From Armatimonadota bacterium (GTDB lineage: Bacteria; Armatimonadota; Fimbriimonadia; Fimbriimonadales; Fimbriimonadaceae): 42,171 nt of DNA. A model generated the notes under the pieces. The model had not been told where the DNA came from. It did not search any database and was given only the letters and a program-made list of their open reading frames with translations. Location: the NCBI GenBank assembly GCA_023392285.1, contig JAEVZK010000056.1, positions 1 to 42,171 of the forward strand, read 5' to 3'. Shown here piece after piece: positions 24,021 through 32,499 of this stretch (positions are counted from its first letter, which is position 1; the number at the start of each line of letters is the position of its first letter). Position numbers and translations under genes: made by a program.

Positions 24021-24115
24021 CAATCCCTACATCGGTATTAGCCGAATCAGGTTCATGGGGTCTCGAAGCATTGCAGCTCCGACTCTCAGCTTTTACAGCT
24101 CCCCCTGCGGGCATT
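24021..24115 (-). promoter_or_regulatory. TPP (THI-box) riboswitch
   Basis: Read on the minus strand, the segment has the conserved TPP aptamer parts in order: GGGGGAGCTG (24098-24107), the pyrimidine-sensor GCTGAGAG, GAGACCCC (24057-24064), then the thi-box core TGAACCTGATTCGG (24042-24055), TAATACCGATGTAGGGA. GGGG pairs with CCCC (P2), CGG with CCG (P4), and the 3' TAGGGATT can pair with AATGCCC at the 5' side (P1). TPP aptamers normally switch off thiamine synthesis or transport genes. The only gene 73 nt downstream in the right orientation is the pseudopilin at 23947. No thiamine gene is seen nearby. Confidence 0.92.
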
Positions 24116-24146
24116 CCTTACGTGCCAAAGAGCTTACTCCTTTAAG

Positions 24147-24170
24147 AAAAAAAATGCCCCGTATCGGGGC
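24147..24170 (-). terminator. Intrinsic terminator just upstream of the TPP riboswitch
   Basis: On the minus strand GCCCC-GATAC-GGGGC (24156-24170) is followed by ATTTTTTTT (24147-24155), a canonical hairpin plus U-run. It would stop minus-strand transcripts coming from the kinase gene region before they reach the riboswitch. On the plus strand the hairpin lies in the leader of the kinase gene. Confidence 0.65.
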
Positions 24171-24184
24171 TTGAAGGAGAGGAG

Positions 24185-25351
24185 ATGGCTTTGCTCGTCT
24201 TCGCTGCTGAACAGTCTCCGTTCAAAACCAAGATGAATCATTGGCAACTAACCTCCACTTCCACAGGGGAAAAATTGCTTGTCTTTCAAAAACGGACTTT
24301 TCAGGGATTCGGCAGGCCAGTAGACTGGCCCAAGATGAGCGAAGCCTTTTTCCGTAAAATGGGCCTTCGCTCGATGCCACCCCCCGCTTGGCTCTCCGAG
24401 GACGCTCCCAACGGAGATATTGTGCTCAGCACCCGAACGCGCGTTATGCGCAATCTGAGAGGTCACCGATTTACTCATGCCGCCGAGCGCGCCGAACTGC
24501 TCCAGATTTCTGCAAACATCCTGAAAGCCACCGAGGGTCTCGGCCTCGAAACGTTTAAGCTGATCTCCCAAATTGAGCGGGACTACTTAGTTGCCGCCCG
24601 TCTCGCCTCACCTCATCTGCAGTGGAACAAGCCGGGTCGCGCTCTACTGCTCGACAAGACTCGCCACTTGAGCTTGATGGTTCACGAAGAGGATCACCTG
24701 AGACTACAGGCATTGACGGCGGGCTGGACGCCGGAGAACTCGAACGGGATTGCCGAGCAAGCGCTTCGCGATCTGGGCAGAAATCTGGAATTCGCCAGTT
24801 CCGACCGCTTCGGATTTCTTGCCGCTTCACCCTTTAACGCCGGTCGCGGCCGGCGGCTCAGCGCAATGTTTCACCTCATCGGGCTGGCTCAGGTGAAACG
24901 CCTTCCGGGAGTTCTGCGCGCGCTTGGGGAAAGAGGCATCGCGGCAAGAGGTCTGTTTGGAGAATCCAGCCGCGCGATTGGTGCCTTTGTCCAGGTCAGT
25001 GTAACCGGAGGTGCGAAGCATGATTTCACCGGAGCATGCGAATATCTGCTCCACGAGGAAAGGAGCGCACGATCGGAAATAGGTCGGGGCGCTCTGGCGG
25101 ACAAGGCGAAGCAGGTGGCAGAATTTGCACTGGAGTCTAATAGCTTCTCACTGGGGGATGCGTTGCGGGTGATCGCGTGGATTCGGTGGGCTTCACAGTA
25201 TGGAATCGAAGGTTTTCCAAGCTCACCGCGAGCAGCGGATTTTGCCCTCACGCTTCTTCACTTGAACGAAAACGACGAGGATCAGAGAGCCGCATCTTTG
25301 CGGTCTGGACTCATTCGCCATCTCTTGGTCCCAAACCCTCAACAGGTATAA
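24185..25351 (+). CDS. Divergent McsB-like protein arginine kinase
   Basis: The 388-residue protein belongs to the phosphagen/arginine kinase family in its McsB branch, which phosphorylates protein arginines and can mark proteins for ClpCP. Matching blocks are WLSEDAPNGDIVLSTRTRVMRNL (about 69-91, best anchor D-I-V-L-S-T-R), MVHEEDHLRLQ (165-175, catalytic Glu region) and RGLFGESSRAIG (255-266). In FLAASPFNAGRG (211-222) the family's usual C-P-T-N is S-P-F-N, so the reactive cysteine is a serine. A 50-residue N-terminal extension is supported by AAGGAGAGGAG just before the ATG; Met51 is an alternative start. ctsR, mcsA and clpC are not adjacent, unlike in Bacillus. Activity is uncertain. Confidence 0.8.
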   Translation: MALLVFAAEQSPFKTKMNHWQLTSTSTGEKLLVFQKRTFQGFGRPVDWPKMSEAFFRKMGLRSMPPPAWLSEDAPNGDIVLSTRTRVMRNLRGHRFTHAAERAELLQISANILKATEGLGLETFKLISQIERDYLVAARLASPHLQWNKPGRALLLDKTRHLSLMVHEEDHLRLQALTAGWTPENSNGIAEQALRDLGRNLEFASSDRFGFLAASPFNAGRGRRLSAMFHLIGLAQVKRLPGVLRALGERGIAARGLFGESSRAIGAFVQVSVTGGAKHDFTGACEYLLHEERSARSEIGRGALADKAKQVAEFALESNSFSLGDALRVIAWIRWASQYGIEGFPSSPRAADFALTLLHLNENDEDQRAASLRSGLIRHLLVPNPQQV

Positions 25352-25413
25352 TCAAGGCTCGCGGCAGTCCTCCTAGATTCGATTCTGTGTCCTGTTGCGT
25401 CTGGAATTAATAC

Positions 25414-27936
25414 GTGTCCGAACAGAACCCGCCTAACGTCCCTGATATCGACGTCATCAATGTCGATGTGGAGCTTGGCCGATCATACGTTAACTACGCG
25501 ATGTCGGTCATTATCTCGCGAGCTCTTCCCGATGTTCGCGACGGCCTAAAGCCCGTCCAACGACGGATACTCTACGCAATGCGCACCCTGAACCTGTCGC
25601 CAGATGGTGGCTACATGAAGTGCGCGAAAGTCTGTGGACAGACCTCGGGCGACTTTCACCCTCACGGCGAGCAAGTCATCTATCCGACCCTCGTCCGAAT
25701 GGCGCAATCGTGGTCGCTCAGGTATCCGCTCATTCAAGGGCAGGGCAACTTTGGGAACATCGATGGCGACGCACCGGCGGCCATGCGATACACCGAATGC
25801 CGCATGACTCCACTCTCGATGGAGTTAATGGAGGATCTGGATCGCGACACGGTCGACTGGACCGACAACTATTCTGCGACGACCCAAGAACCTACCGTTT
25901 TTCCCGGAAAGTTTCCGAACCTGATCTGTAACGGTTCTCAAGGCATTGCCGTTGGAATGGCGACCAACTTGCCGCCTCACAACCTCACTGAGGTTTGCAA
26001 CGCGCTGCTTCTGAGAGTTGATAATCCAGAGTCCACATTAGACGATGTTCTCGAACTGATGCCCGGGCCCGACTTCCCCACTTACGGCATCATCATGGGA
26101 ACGAAGGGCATCCGCTCCGCCTACGAGACCGGCCGCGGGTCGATCATCATGCAGGCGAAAACGATGATCGAAATGGGCGACGCTGGAAAATCGGTGATCG
26201 TTGTGACCGAGATTCCATACCAGGTGAACAAGGAGAACTTGGTTAAATCGATCGCCAGCATCGCCAAAGAACGCAAGTTCGATGGCATTCTGAACGTCCA
26301 AGATTACTCAGACAAGCGCGGCATGCGGATCGAGATCGAAATTCGACGGGACGTGAACCCGAATAAGGCGCTGAATTACCTTCTGAAGCACACCAATTTG
26401 CGCACCACATTTGGAGCGATCATGCTCAGCCTTGCCGATGGAGCCCCGCGCACCTGCCCGATCATCGTGATGCTCGATGAGTACCTCAAGCATCGGCGAC
26501 AGGTCATTGATCGCAGAACTCGTTATGAGTTGATGCGAGCCTTGGAAGAGGTTCACATCAACGAGGGTTATCAGATTGCGCGAAGCTTCTTGGATGAAGT
26601 GATCCGAATCATCCGTGGCAGCGAAGACGCCAACGTGGCGCGTGTGACCCTGATTCGAGAGCTCAGCATGTCGCCCATTCAGGCGAATGCGGTGCTCAAC
26701 CTTCAGTTGCGCCGTCTTACTCGACTCTCCCAGGAAGAGTTGGAGACTTCATTCAAGGAAGGCCTCCGAAAGGTGCAGAACCTCCTCGATATCATCAACG
26801 ATCCCGAGCGGCTCACGAAGGTGATGCGCGACGAAATCATCTACCTCCGAGACAAATATGGGGATGAGCGCAGGACCAAGATCGTTACGAGAGAAGCGGG
26901 CGAGTTCACCGAAGAGGACCTGATCCCTGACGAGCAGGCGATCATTTCTATCAGCCGGGACGGATACATCAAGCGCGTCAGCATCGATGCTTACCGTCAA
27001 CAAAAGCGTGGTGGAAAGGGCGTCAACAACACGATGAAGGCGGACGATGAGCCGGCTCATCTGTTCGAGGTCAGCACCCATCATACGATTCTGTTCTTCA
27101 CGGATCGAGGACGCGTCTACAAGCTCAAAGGCTACGAAATCCCGGAGAGCGGCCGGTACGCCAAGGGGATGCCGGTGATTAACTACATCAACATCGTTGG
27201 CGGAGAGCGTGTCACGGCAACGATCAGCGTCAAGGATCTTAGCGCGGATGGGTATCTCACGATGATCACTCAGGGAACCGGGCCCAAGCGCATCAGCGAA
27301 ATCAAGCGAACGCCGCTTAGTGCCTTCGCCAACATTCGCAACAACGGTTTGATTGCGTTCGATATCGAAGAAGGCGACGAACTTGGCTGGGCTCTACGAA
27401 CCCGAGGTAACGACGACATCATGCTCGTCACGCGCTATGGCCAATCGATTCGTTTTAACGAAAATGCCGCCACCTCCCGATCAAGAGCGGCTGGCGGAGT
27501 CAAGGCTATCCAGTTCAAGGAAACCAAGCCAGACGACCTTGTGGTCAGCGCCGGGATCGTCGATGAGGAGTGTACGCTGCTGGTCGTAAGCGAGAATGGC
27601 TACGGAAAGCGCACCCATCTCGAAGAGTATCGCGTCCAAGGACGCGGAGGGAGCGGCATCCTCACCATGAACTGTACAGATAAGACGGGCAAGATCGTAG
27701 GTGCTGAAGTTGTGGCCGAAGATGATCGCCTCCTCGTCATGACCACCAACGGAAAGGCCATTCGGATGAAGGTTCACGAAATCCGCACCACGGGGCGAGT
27801 CGCGCAGGGAGTCAAACTGATCAACCTCGCCGCAAATGACCAGGTGAGATCGATCGCGCGCATCGTTGCGGGTACGGATGACGGAGAGCTCGACGATGAC
27901 ACGGAAGAGCAGACTCCGGAGAACGCCGAAGAGTAA
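25414..27936 (+). CDS. gyrA: DNA gyrase subunit A
   Basis: The 840-residue protein has the full GyrA layout: N-terminal breakage-reunion domain with catalytic Tyr126 (AAMRYTECR), coiled-coil tower with the RRLTRLSQEELE region, and a C-terminal beta-pinwheel with a GyrA box QKRGGKG (about 530-536) that marks gyrase rather than topoisomerase IV. An acidic tail (DDGELDDDTEEQ) ends it. The quinolone-pocket segment reads HPHGEQVIYP (82-91): Gln87 and Pro91 occupy the positions of E. coli Ser83 and Asp87, and Glu86 that of Asp82. The GTG at 25414 starts the protein; gyrB is not adjacent. Confidence 0.96.
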   Translation: MSEQNPPNVPDIDVINVDVELGRSYVNYAMSVIISRALPDVRDGLKPVQRRILYAMRTLNLSPDGGYMKCAKVCGQTSGDFHPHGEQVIYPTLVRMAQSWSLRYPLIQGQGNFGNIDGDAPAAMRYTECRMTPLSMELMEDLDRDTVDWTDNYSATTQEPTVFPGKFPNLICNGSQGIAVGMATNLPPHNLTEVCNALLLRVDNPESTLDDVLELMPGPDFPTYGIIMGTKGIRSAYETGRGSIIMQAKTMIEMGDAGKSVIVVTEIPYQVNKENLVKSIASIAKERKFDGILNVQDYSDKRGMRIEIEIRRDVNPNKALNYLLKHTNLRTTFGAIMLSLADGAPRTCPIIVMLDEYLKHRRQVIDRRTRYELMRALEEVHINEGYQIARSFLDEVIRIIRGSEDANVARVTLIRELSMSPIQANAVLNLQLRRLTRLSQEELETSFKEGLRKVQNLLDIINDPERLTKVMRDEIIYLRDKYGDERRTKIVTREAGEFTEEDLIPDEQAIISISRDGYIKRVSIDAYRQQKRGGKGVNNTMKADDEPAHLFEVSTHHTILFFTDRGRVYKLKGYEIPESGRYAKGMPVINYINIVGGERVTATISVKDLSADGYLTMITQGTGPKRISEIKRTPLSAFANIRNNGLIAFDIEEGDELGWALRTRGNDDIMLVTRYGQSIRFNENAATSRSRAAGGVKAIQFKETKPDDLVVSAGIVDEECTLLVVSENGYGKRTHLEEYRVQGRGGSGILTMNCTDKTGKIVGAEVVAEDDRLLVMTTNGKAIRMKVHEIRTTGRVAQGVKLINLAANDQVRSIARIVAGTDDGELDDDTEEQTPENAEE

Positions 27937-28061
27937 AGTTCCAGCAGTGGCCACTGCCGGTTAGAGTCTCCCTCTGTTGCAAAATAATAGTGGGAGACAT
28001 CGCCAGCAACGTACCATTCCCGGCACTAAGCCATCCTCGAACGGGTAACCTGCACCTTAAC

Positions 28062-28304
28062 ATGCCGGTCGTAAATGTCAATATCCAATCTGGTCGCGAA
28101 GCGATCGCAACCCCTTGGATCAGCAATCTGTGCCGAGATTTCAACATTAACGTGCGTATCCTAAAAGCTAACGTAGACGTCGATTTCGGATGGATCGAAA
28201 TGGAATTTGAAGGTCCGGTTGAGGAGATTCAAAGAGCCACAGCGTGGCTGATGACCACCGGAATTCATGTCGAAGCTATTCAACGTGCCGTCGGCGCTTC
28301 GTGA
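28062..28304 (+). CDS. NIL domain protein
   Basis: The 80-residue product is a stand-alone NIL-type ferredoxin-like fold: VVNVNIQSGREAIATPWISNL, then a helix, INVRILKANVDVDFGWIEMEFEG, and IQRATAWLMTTGIHVEAIQ. NIL domains occur at the end of methionine ABC ATPases and beside ferredoxins, where they are thought to sense small ligands such as methionine. A GTG at 27990 would add 24 unconserved residues, so I chose the ATG at 28062. It overlaps the following hydrolase gene by 4 nt (GTGA). The ligand is unknown. Confidence 0.78.
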   Translation: MPVVNVNIQSGREAIATPWISNLCRDFNINVRILKANVDVDFGWIEMEFEGPVEEIQRATAWLMTTGIHVEAIQRAVGAS

Positions 28305-29230
28305 GCTTTCCTCCTTATCCACCGTCGGACTTTGAACCGTTCTGGCGGGAAACCTACGCCGAGGCTGAAGAAGCGGTGCTCGACTGGGATATCGGCGATC
28401 AAGTTCACCTAGGTGAGCTTGGGCCCGGTCAGATGGCAGCGGGAGTTATTTCGCGCGCACACGTGATTACGACGTTCAACTTTCGTGGCATGGATGGCTC
28501 ACGCCTGAACGGCTGGATCGCCAAGCCCTTAGAGTTTGATGGCGATTTGCCCGCTTTTCTGTGGCTGCAGCCTTACGGCCGCGAATCCGTTCTTCCAAAT
28601 CAGTATGGGACTCGTCCTGGGTTCATCAGCCTGAGCTTCAATTATTTCGGGGAAGGTCCATTTCACCGGGAGAAGTACACGCCAGCTCGCGGTTATTTCG
28701 CGGATGGAATCGAACACCCAGGTACCTGGAGGTTCCGTTCCATGTTTCAGGATGCAGTCCTTGCTGTCCGGTTGCTGCGGTCGATGGAAGGAGTGGATCG
28801 GGATCGTATTGGGTCGATGGGAATGAGTCAGGGTGGGGGGATTTCGATTTGGCTCGGAGCATGGTGTCCGATGATTCGCTCCGTTTGCGCCGACATGCCC
28901 TTCCTTGGAGCCTTGCATGAAACGCTCATGGGAGCAATTTATCGCTATCCCCTCAAAGAGCTGCAAGATTGGGCTGGAGACGATGAAGAGAAGAGAAATC
29001 AGGTCCTGCGTACGATCTCTTATTTCGACACGCTGAATCAGGCCTCCTTCTGCCACAAACCAACTCTCGTTTCGGTCGGGGCCAAGGACCCAGCCGTCAA
29101 AGCGCCCCAGGTCCAGAGCATCTACGAAGCTTTGCCTTGGCCAAAGAAGTACATCGAATACCCTGGAGGACACGATTGGCACCCCGAAATGGTTGAATAT
29201 AACCAGGCGTGGCTTGAAAACACGACGTAG
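28301..29230 (+). CDS. Acetylxylan esterase/cephalosporin-C deacetylase-like hydrolase
   Basis: The 309-residue alpha/beta hydrolase is of the AXE1 family, serine esterases that remove acetyl groups from sugars or small molecules. The nucleophile is Ser176 in GMSQGG, with Asp263 (VGAKDPAV) and His291 (GGHDWH) completing the triad. The opening PPYPPSDFEPFWRETYAEA is typical of family members. The GTG at 28301 overlaps the NIL gene stop by 4 nt; a longer upstream reading would pass through the NIL gene. There is no signal peptide, so it probably acts on imported acetylated substrates. Confidence 0.9.
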   Translation: MSFPPYPPSDFEPFWRETYAEAEEAVLDWDIGDQVHLGELGPGQMAAGVISRAHVITTFNFRGMDGSRLNGWIAKPLEFDGDLPAFLWLQPYGRESVLPNQYGTRPGFISLSFNYFGEGPFHREKYTPARGYFADGIEHPGTWRFRSMFQDAVLAVRLLRSMEGVDRDRIGSMGMSQGGGISIWLGAWCPMIRSVCADMPFLGALHETLMGAIYRYPLKELQDWAGDDEEKRNQVLRTISYFDTLNQASFCHKPTLVSVGAKDPAVKAPQVQSIYEALPWPKKYIEYPGGHDWHPEMVEYNQAWLENTT

Positions 29231-29269
29231 GCTCACCCGCGAGGCGCGTTCACACCCGCCTTAGCCGTA

Positions 29270-29275
29270 TATATT
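29270..29275 (+). promoter_or_regulatory. -10-like hexamer for dsbD
   Basis: TATATT lies 8 nt before the dsbD ATG (29284), within TATATATT. TTCACA (29249-29254) is a possible -35 at a short 15-bp spacing. Confidence 0.4.
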
Positions 29276-29283
29276 GAAAAAGC

Positions 29284-31206
29284 ATGGGCAAATTCGCACG
29301 ATTCTTGGTTCTGGGACTCATGATCTTCATCGCTTGCTTGGCAGGCGCCGAGGACGTGGCAACTTGGTCAGTCAAGCTCGACCGAGACTCGGTGAGAGCT
29401 GGCGAGACGGCTCGAATCGTGATCACCGGCGCCCTCAAGGAAGGCTGGCATGCCTATTCCATCGTGCCCGTACCAGAAGGACCTTTCCCGACAGCGATAA
29501 CCCTGGAGGAAAACGCTCAGGTGAGCAAAGCGGGGGAAGCCGAGGAAGATCCTCCTCACAAAGAGTTCGATAAAAACTTTGACAAGGAAGTCGGCTTCTT
29601 CTCTGAGAAGGCTGTGTACTACCTCCCGATCAAGATTGCAGCCTCAGTGAAGGGACAGATCGAAGTCAAGGCATCTATCCGCTTCCAAGCCTGTAACGAT
29701 CAGGTGTGTAATCCTCCGAAAACCGTCGACTTACCTCTGACTATCCAAGTCGAGGAGGGCACCGCGAGGCCGGAGTACGAGAAGTTGGTGCCGCTTGCAT
29801 CGGGGAGCGCTTCCTCACCGCCCGAACCTTCATCGAATCCGGCACAGGACAATACCAGTCAAGCGATCAAGAAGGCACAAAATCAGGGCACCGCTGCGTT
29901 CATACTCTTCGCTTTTGGAGCAGGCTTACTATCTCTGCTGACGCCATGTGTTTTCCCGATGATTCCGATCACGGTGAGCTTCTTCACCAAGCAGCGGGGC
30001 GAAGAGGACAAACTCCAATTCAAGGGGCCGATTGCCTACTGCTTGGGCATCATTCTTACCTTTACTGGGTTGGGTGTGATCGTCAGCGCGAGCGGCGTCC
30101 GCCTGATTGCGACCAATCCATGGGTCAACCTGGGCCTCGGCATTCTCTTTCTCGTCCTTGCCGCCAGTCTTTTTGGGGTTTTCGAACTTCGCCTGCCTAG
30201 CGGCCTGGTGAATAAGGCAAGCAGTAAGTCGGGAGCCAACGGCATCGTCGGCCCGCTCATCATGGGCTTGACCTTTACGCTAACGAGCTTTACATGCACC
30301 GTTCCGTTCGTTGGCACCCTTCTGGCAACCTCGACACAAGGAGGGCTTTTCTATCCGATCGTGGGAATGCTTGCGTTCAGCACCGCATTTGCCCTTCCCT
30401 TCTTCCTGCTCGCCCTGTTCCCCTCGTTCCTAAGCAAATTGCCGAGGTCGGGGGCATGGCTGGTCACGGTAAAGGCCTTCATGGGTTTTCTCGAAATCAT
30501 GGCCGCTCTGAAGTTCTTTTCCAACGTGGACTTGGCATTCAATTGGGGACTTCTCACTCGACCGGTCTTCCTGGCGATCTGGACGACGACCGCCGCGATC
30601 GGAGCGTTCTACCTCTTGGGGTGGCTGAAGCTTGCCCATGACTCTGGAGAGAAACCAGGGTGGTTGCGCCGCGGCTTTGGAGTTGCAACGCTCGGCCTGG
30701 CGGTCTTTTGCCTTGCTGGCTTGCAAGGTCGCCCTCTGGGCTCATTATCCGCTTTTCTCCCACCTGATCCTTATCCCGGCCACGAAGGCAAGAGCCGCGG
30801 CAACCTCGACTGGGAGAAAACTTATGAGGCGGCTTTGGCAAAAGCGAAGGAGACCGGTAAGAACGTGTTCATCGACTTTACTGGCATTTACTGCACGAAC
30901 TGTCGCGATATCGAGGAGAACGTCTTTACCCAGAAGGAGGTTGAGGGCGAACTCTCCAAATTCGTGCTGGCGCGCCTCTTCACCGACCAAGGCACTCCCG
31001 AAGACAACGCAAACCAAGAGTTACAGCGCAAGCTATCTGGTGTCGATACGCTTCCGCTCTACGTCGTGGTAACGCCAGAAGGAAAGCCGTTGAAGATCCA
31101 CCAGCAGGAGCCTCCGATCGAAGATGCCGAGCAGTTTCTGAAGGCGATTCGACCGTTCTCGGAATCTAAGCCACTCGCCGCAGCGCTCGAAAGTAGCGAT
31201 CAGTGA
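29284..31206 (+). CDS. dsbD: Thiol:disulfide interchange protein DsbD
   Basis: The 640-residue membrane protein moves electrons from cytoplasmic thioredoxin to the periplasm. It has a signal peptide (1-21), an N-terminal immunoglobulin-like domain whose cysteine pair is Cys137-x4-Cys142 (ACNDQVCNPP), a DsbD/CcdA membrane domain with Cys222 in TPCVFP and Cys338 in SFTCTVPF, and a C-terminal thioredoxin-like domain with Cys537-TN-Cys540 (IYCTNCRD). All three redox pairs are therefore present. Its stop is 1 bp from the convergent kdsA stop. A free-standing copy of the N-terminal domain is encoded nearby (32014-32469). Confidence 0.94.
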   Translation: MGKFARFLVLGLMIFIACLAGAEDVATWSVKLDRDSVRAGETARIVITGALKEGWHAYSIVPVPEGPFPTAITLEENAQVSKAGEAEEDPPHKEFDKNFDKEVGFFSEKAVYYLPIKIAASVKGQIEVKASIRFQACNDQVCNPPKTVDLPLTIQVEEGTARPEYEKLVPLASGSASSPPEPSSNPAQDNTSQAIKKAQNQGTAAFILFAFGAGLLSLLTPCVFPMIPITVSFFTKQRGEEDKLQFKGPIAYCLGIILTFTGLGVIVSASGVRLIATNPWVNLGLGILFLVLAASLFGVFELRLPSGLVNKASSKSGANGIVGPLIMGLTFTLTSFTCTVPFVGTLLATSTQGGLFYPIVGMLAFSTAFALPFFLLALFPSFLSKLPRSGAWLVTVKAFMGFLEIMAALKFFSNVDLAFNWGLLTRPVFLAIWTTTAAIGAFYLLGWLKLAHDSGEKPGWLRRGFGVATLGLAVFCLAGLQGRPLGSLSAFLPPDPYPGHEGKSRGNLDWEKTYEAALAKAKETGKNVFIDFTGIYCTNCRDIEENVFTQKEVEGELSKFVLARLFTDQGTPEDNANQELQRKLSGVDTLPLYVVVTPEGKPLKIHQQEPPIEDAEQFLKAIRPFSESKPLAAALESSDQ

Positions 31207-31207
31207 A

Positions 31208-32017
31208 TTAAGAGACCGAGTCGCGAATACGAGCCACTTGTGACAGCAACTCTTCCGCTCGATCAAGTGGCCACTGCGTCGCCGCATCGGAGAGGGCGTT
31301 AGCGGGATCAGGATGGACTTCGAGGAACAATGCGTCGATCCCGACTGCGACCGCCGCACGCGTCATCGCAGGAATGCTCTCTCGGACACCACCGGTGGAA
31401 CTCCCCTCGCCGCCCGGCCTCTGCGCGGAATGAGTGGCATCAAAGCAGACCGGCACCCCAAAAGATCGCATCGTCTCTAAACCCGGCATGTCCACAACCA
31501 AGGTGTTGTAGCCAAAGCTGGTGCCACGCTCCGTAAGCATAATGCCTGTGGCATTAAAAGCGATTAGCTTCTCAACGATATTCTTGGTGTCCCAGGGGGC
31601 TAAAAACTGGCCCTTTTTCACATTAACCGGCTTCCCCGTGTCCGCACAAGCGAGCAGGAGATCGGTCTGGCGGCAGAGGAAGGCAGGCACTTGCAGCAGG
31701 TCCACGACTGCCGCGGCTGCGGGAGCTTGCTCGGCGGAGTGAACGTCTGAGGTGGCAGGCACTCCCAGGTCCTCCTTCACCTTCGCGATGATGCCGAGGC
31801 CTTCCAGAAGACCGTGGCCGCGTACCGAGTCGGAAGAGGTGCGGTTAGCCTTGTCAAACGAGGCTTTGAAAATGTAATTGAATCCGAGCTGCTCGCAGAG
31901 CAATTTCATTCGCGTTCCGACTTGCATGCAAATCTCTTCGCTTTCAGCAAGGCAAGGCCCGGCGATAATCGTTAGAGGCGCATCAGCAGCCCCGATCTCA
32001 ATATCTGCAACCTTCAC
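31208..32017 (-). CDS. kdsA: 2-dehydro-3-deoxyphosphooctonate aldolase KdsA
   Basis: The 269-residue KDO8P synthase condenses phosphoenolpyruvate with arabinose-5-phosphate to make the KDO precursor of LPS. Cys22 in AGPCLAES, His196 in FDATHSAQRPGG, Glu233 (LEVHP) and Asp244 (ALSDAATQW) are the four metal ligands of the metal-dependent class; the metal-free E. coli class has Asn at the Cys position. KANRTS and SDVHS are substrate-site blocks. The gene is coupled by a 4-nt overlap to the nDsbD-like gene upstream. Its presence implies an outer membrane with LPS. Confidence 0.95.
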   Translation of the reverse strand: MKVADIEIGAADAPLTIIAGPCLAESEEICMQVGTRMKLLCEQLGFNYIFKASFDKANRTSSDSVRGHGLLEGLGIIAKVKEDLGVPATSDVHSAEQAPAAAAVVDLLQVPAFLCRQTDLLLACADTGKPVNVKKGQFLAPWDTKNIVEKLIAFNATGIMLTERGTSFGYNTLVVDMPGLETMRSFGVPVCFDATHSAQRPGGEGSSTGGVRESIPAMTRAAVAVGIDALFLEVHPDPANALSDAATQWPLDRAEELLSQVARIRDSVS

Positions 32018-32469
32018 TTGGTGACGAGGACGCTTCCTACCGCCTCGATCGAAGAAGGCGGGAAGCAGGTCTCTTCATTGCACTGCTGGTAGTTGAGAAT
32101 AAATTTGATCGTATTCTTCCCGACGGTCTTCGGAGCGATAATCCAGACTGGAACTTTGATCGTTCCCTCGTAAACTGCCGAAGGCTTTTCGTCGCCAGCC
32201 ATCTTCATCGGAACGCCCTTGGGATATTCAACCTTCAGCACTTTGATCGTCTTCTGAACGCTCAACTTCACGGGAATCTGCCATTCCGTAGACGGAGGGT
32301 TTTGATAGCCGTGGAGGCCTTCCACAAACGAAATCTCAACCATCGCCTTTACCTTCGAGCCAGCTTTCACCGCCTTAGGGAACGTCACTTTCATGGAAGG
32401 TGCTTCATTCTGGGCGAAGCCGAATGCGGCCAAGCAGAAGACGGCGAGGATGAGCAGGTGTTTGATCAT
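32014..32469 (-). CDS. Stand-alone DsbD N-terminal-domain-like secreted protein
   Basis: The 151-residue product has a signal peptide (MIKHLLILAVFCLAAFGFAQ) and a single nDsbD-like domain: GLHGYQNPPSTEWQIPVKL, YPKGVPMKMAGDEKPSAVYEG, and the cysteine pair Cys130-x4-Cys135 (CNEETCFPP), with the same spacing as in the neighbouring DsbD. It probably receives electrons from DsbD in the periplasm and passes them to a further thiol partner; this role is inferred. It is the first gene of a two-gene unit with kdsA (ATGA overlap). There is no obvious ribosome binding site. Confidence 0.82.
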   Translation of the reverse strand: MIKHLLILAVFCLAAFGFAQNEAPSMKVTFPKAVKAGSKVKAMVEISFVEGLHGYQNPPSTEWQIPVKLSVQKTIKVLKVEYPKGVPMKMAGDEKPSAVYEGTIKVPVWIIAPKTVGKNTIKFILNYQQCNEETCFPPSSIEAVGSVLVTK

Positions 32470-32499
32470 GATGTTCAGACGTTTCCAAGAGGGTCTGCG

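Noticed and set aside
27944..27957. Terminator after gyrA (GCAGTGGCCACTGC palindrome)
   Set aside because: The palindrome has no proper loop and is not followed by a U-run.
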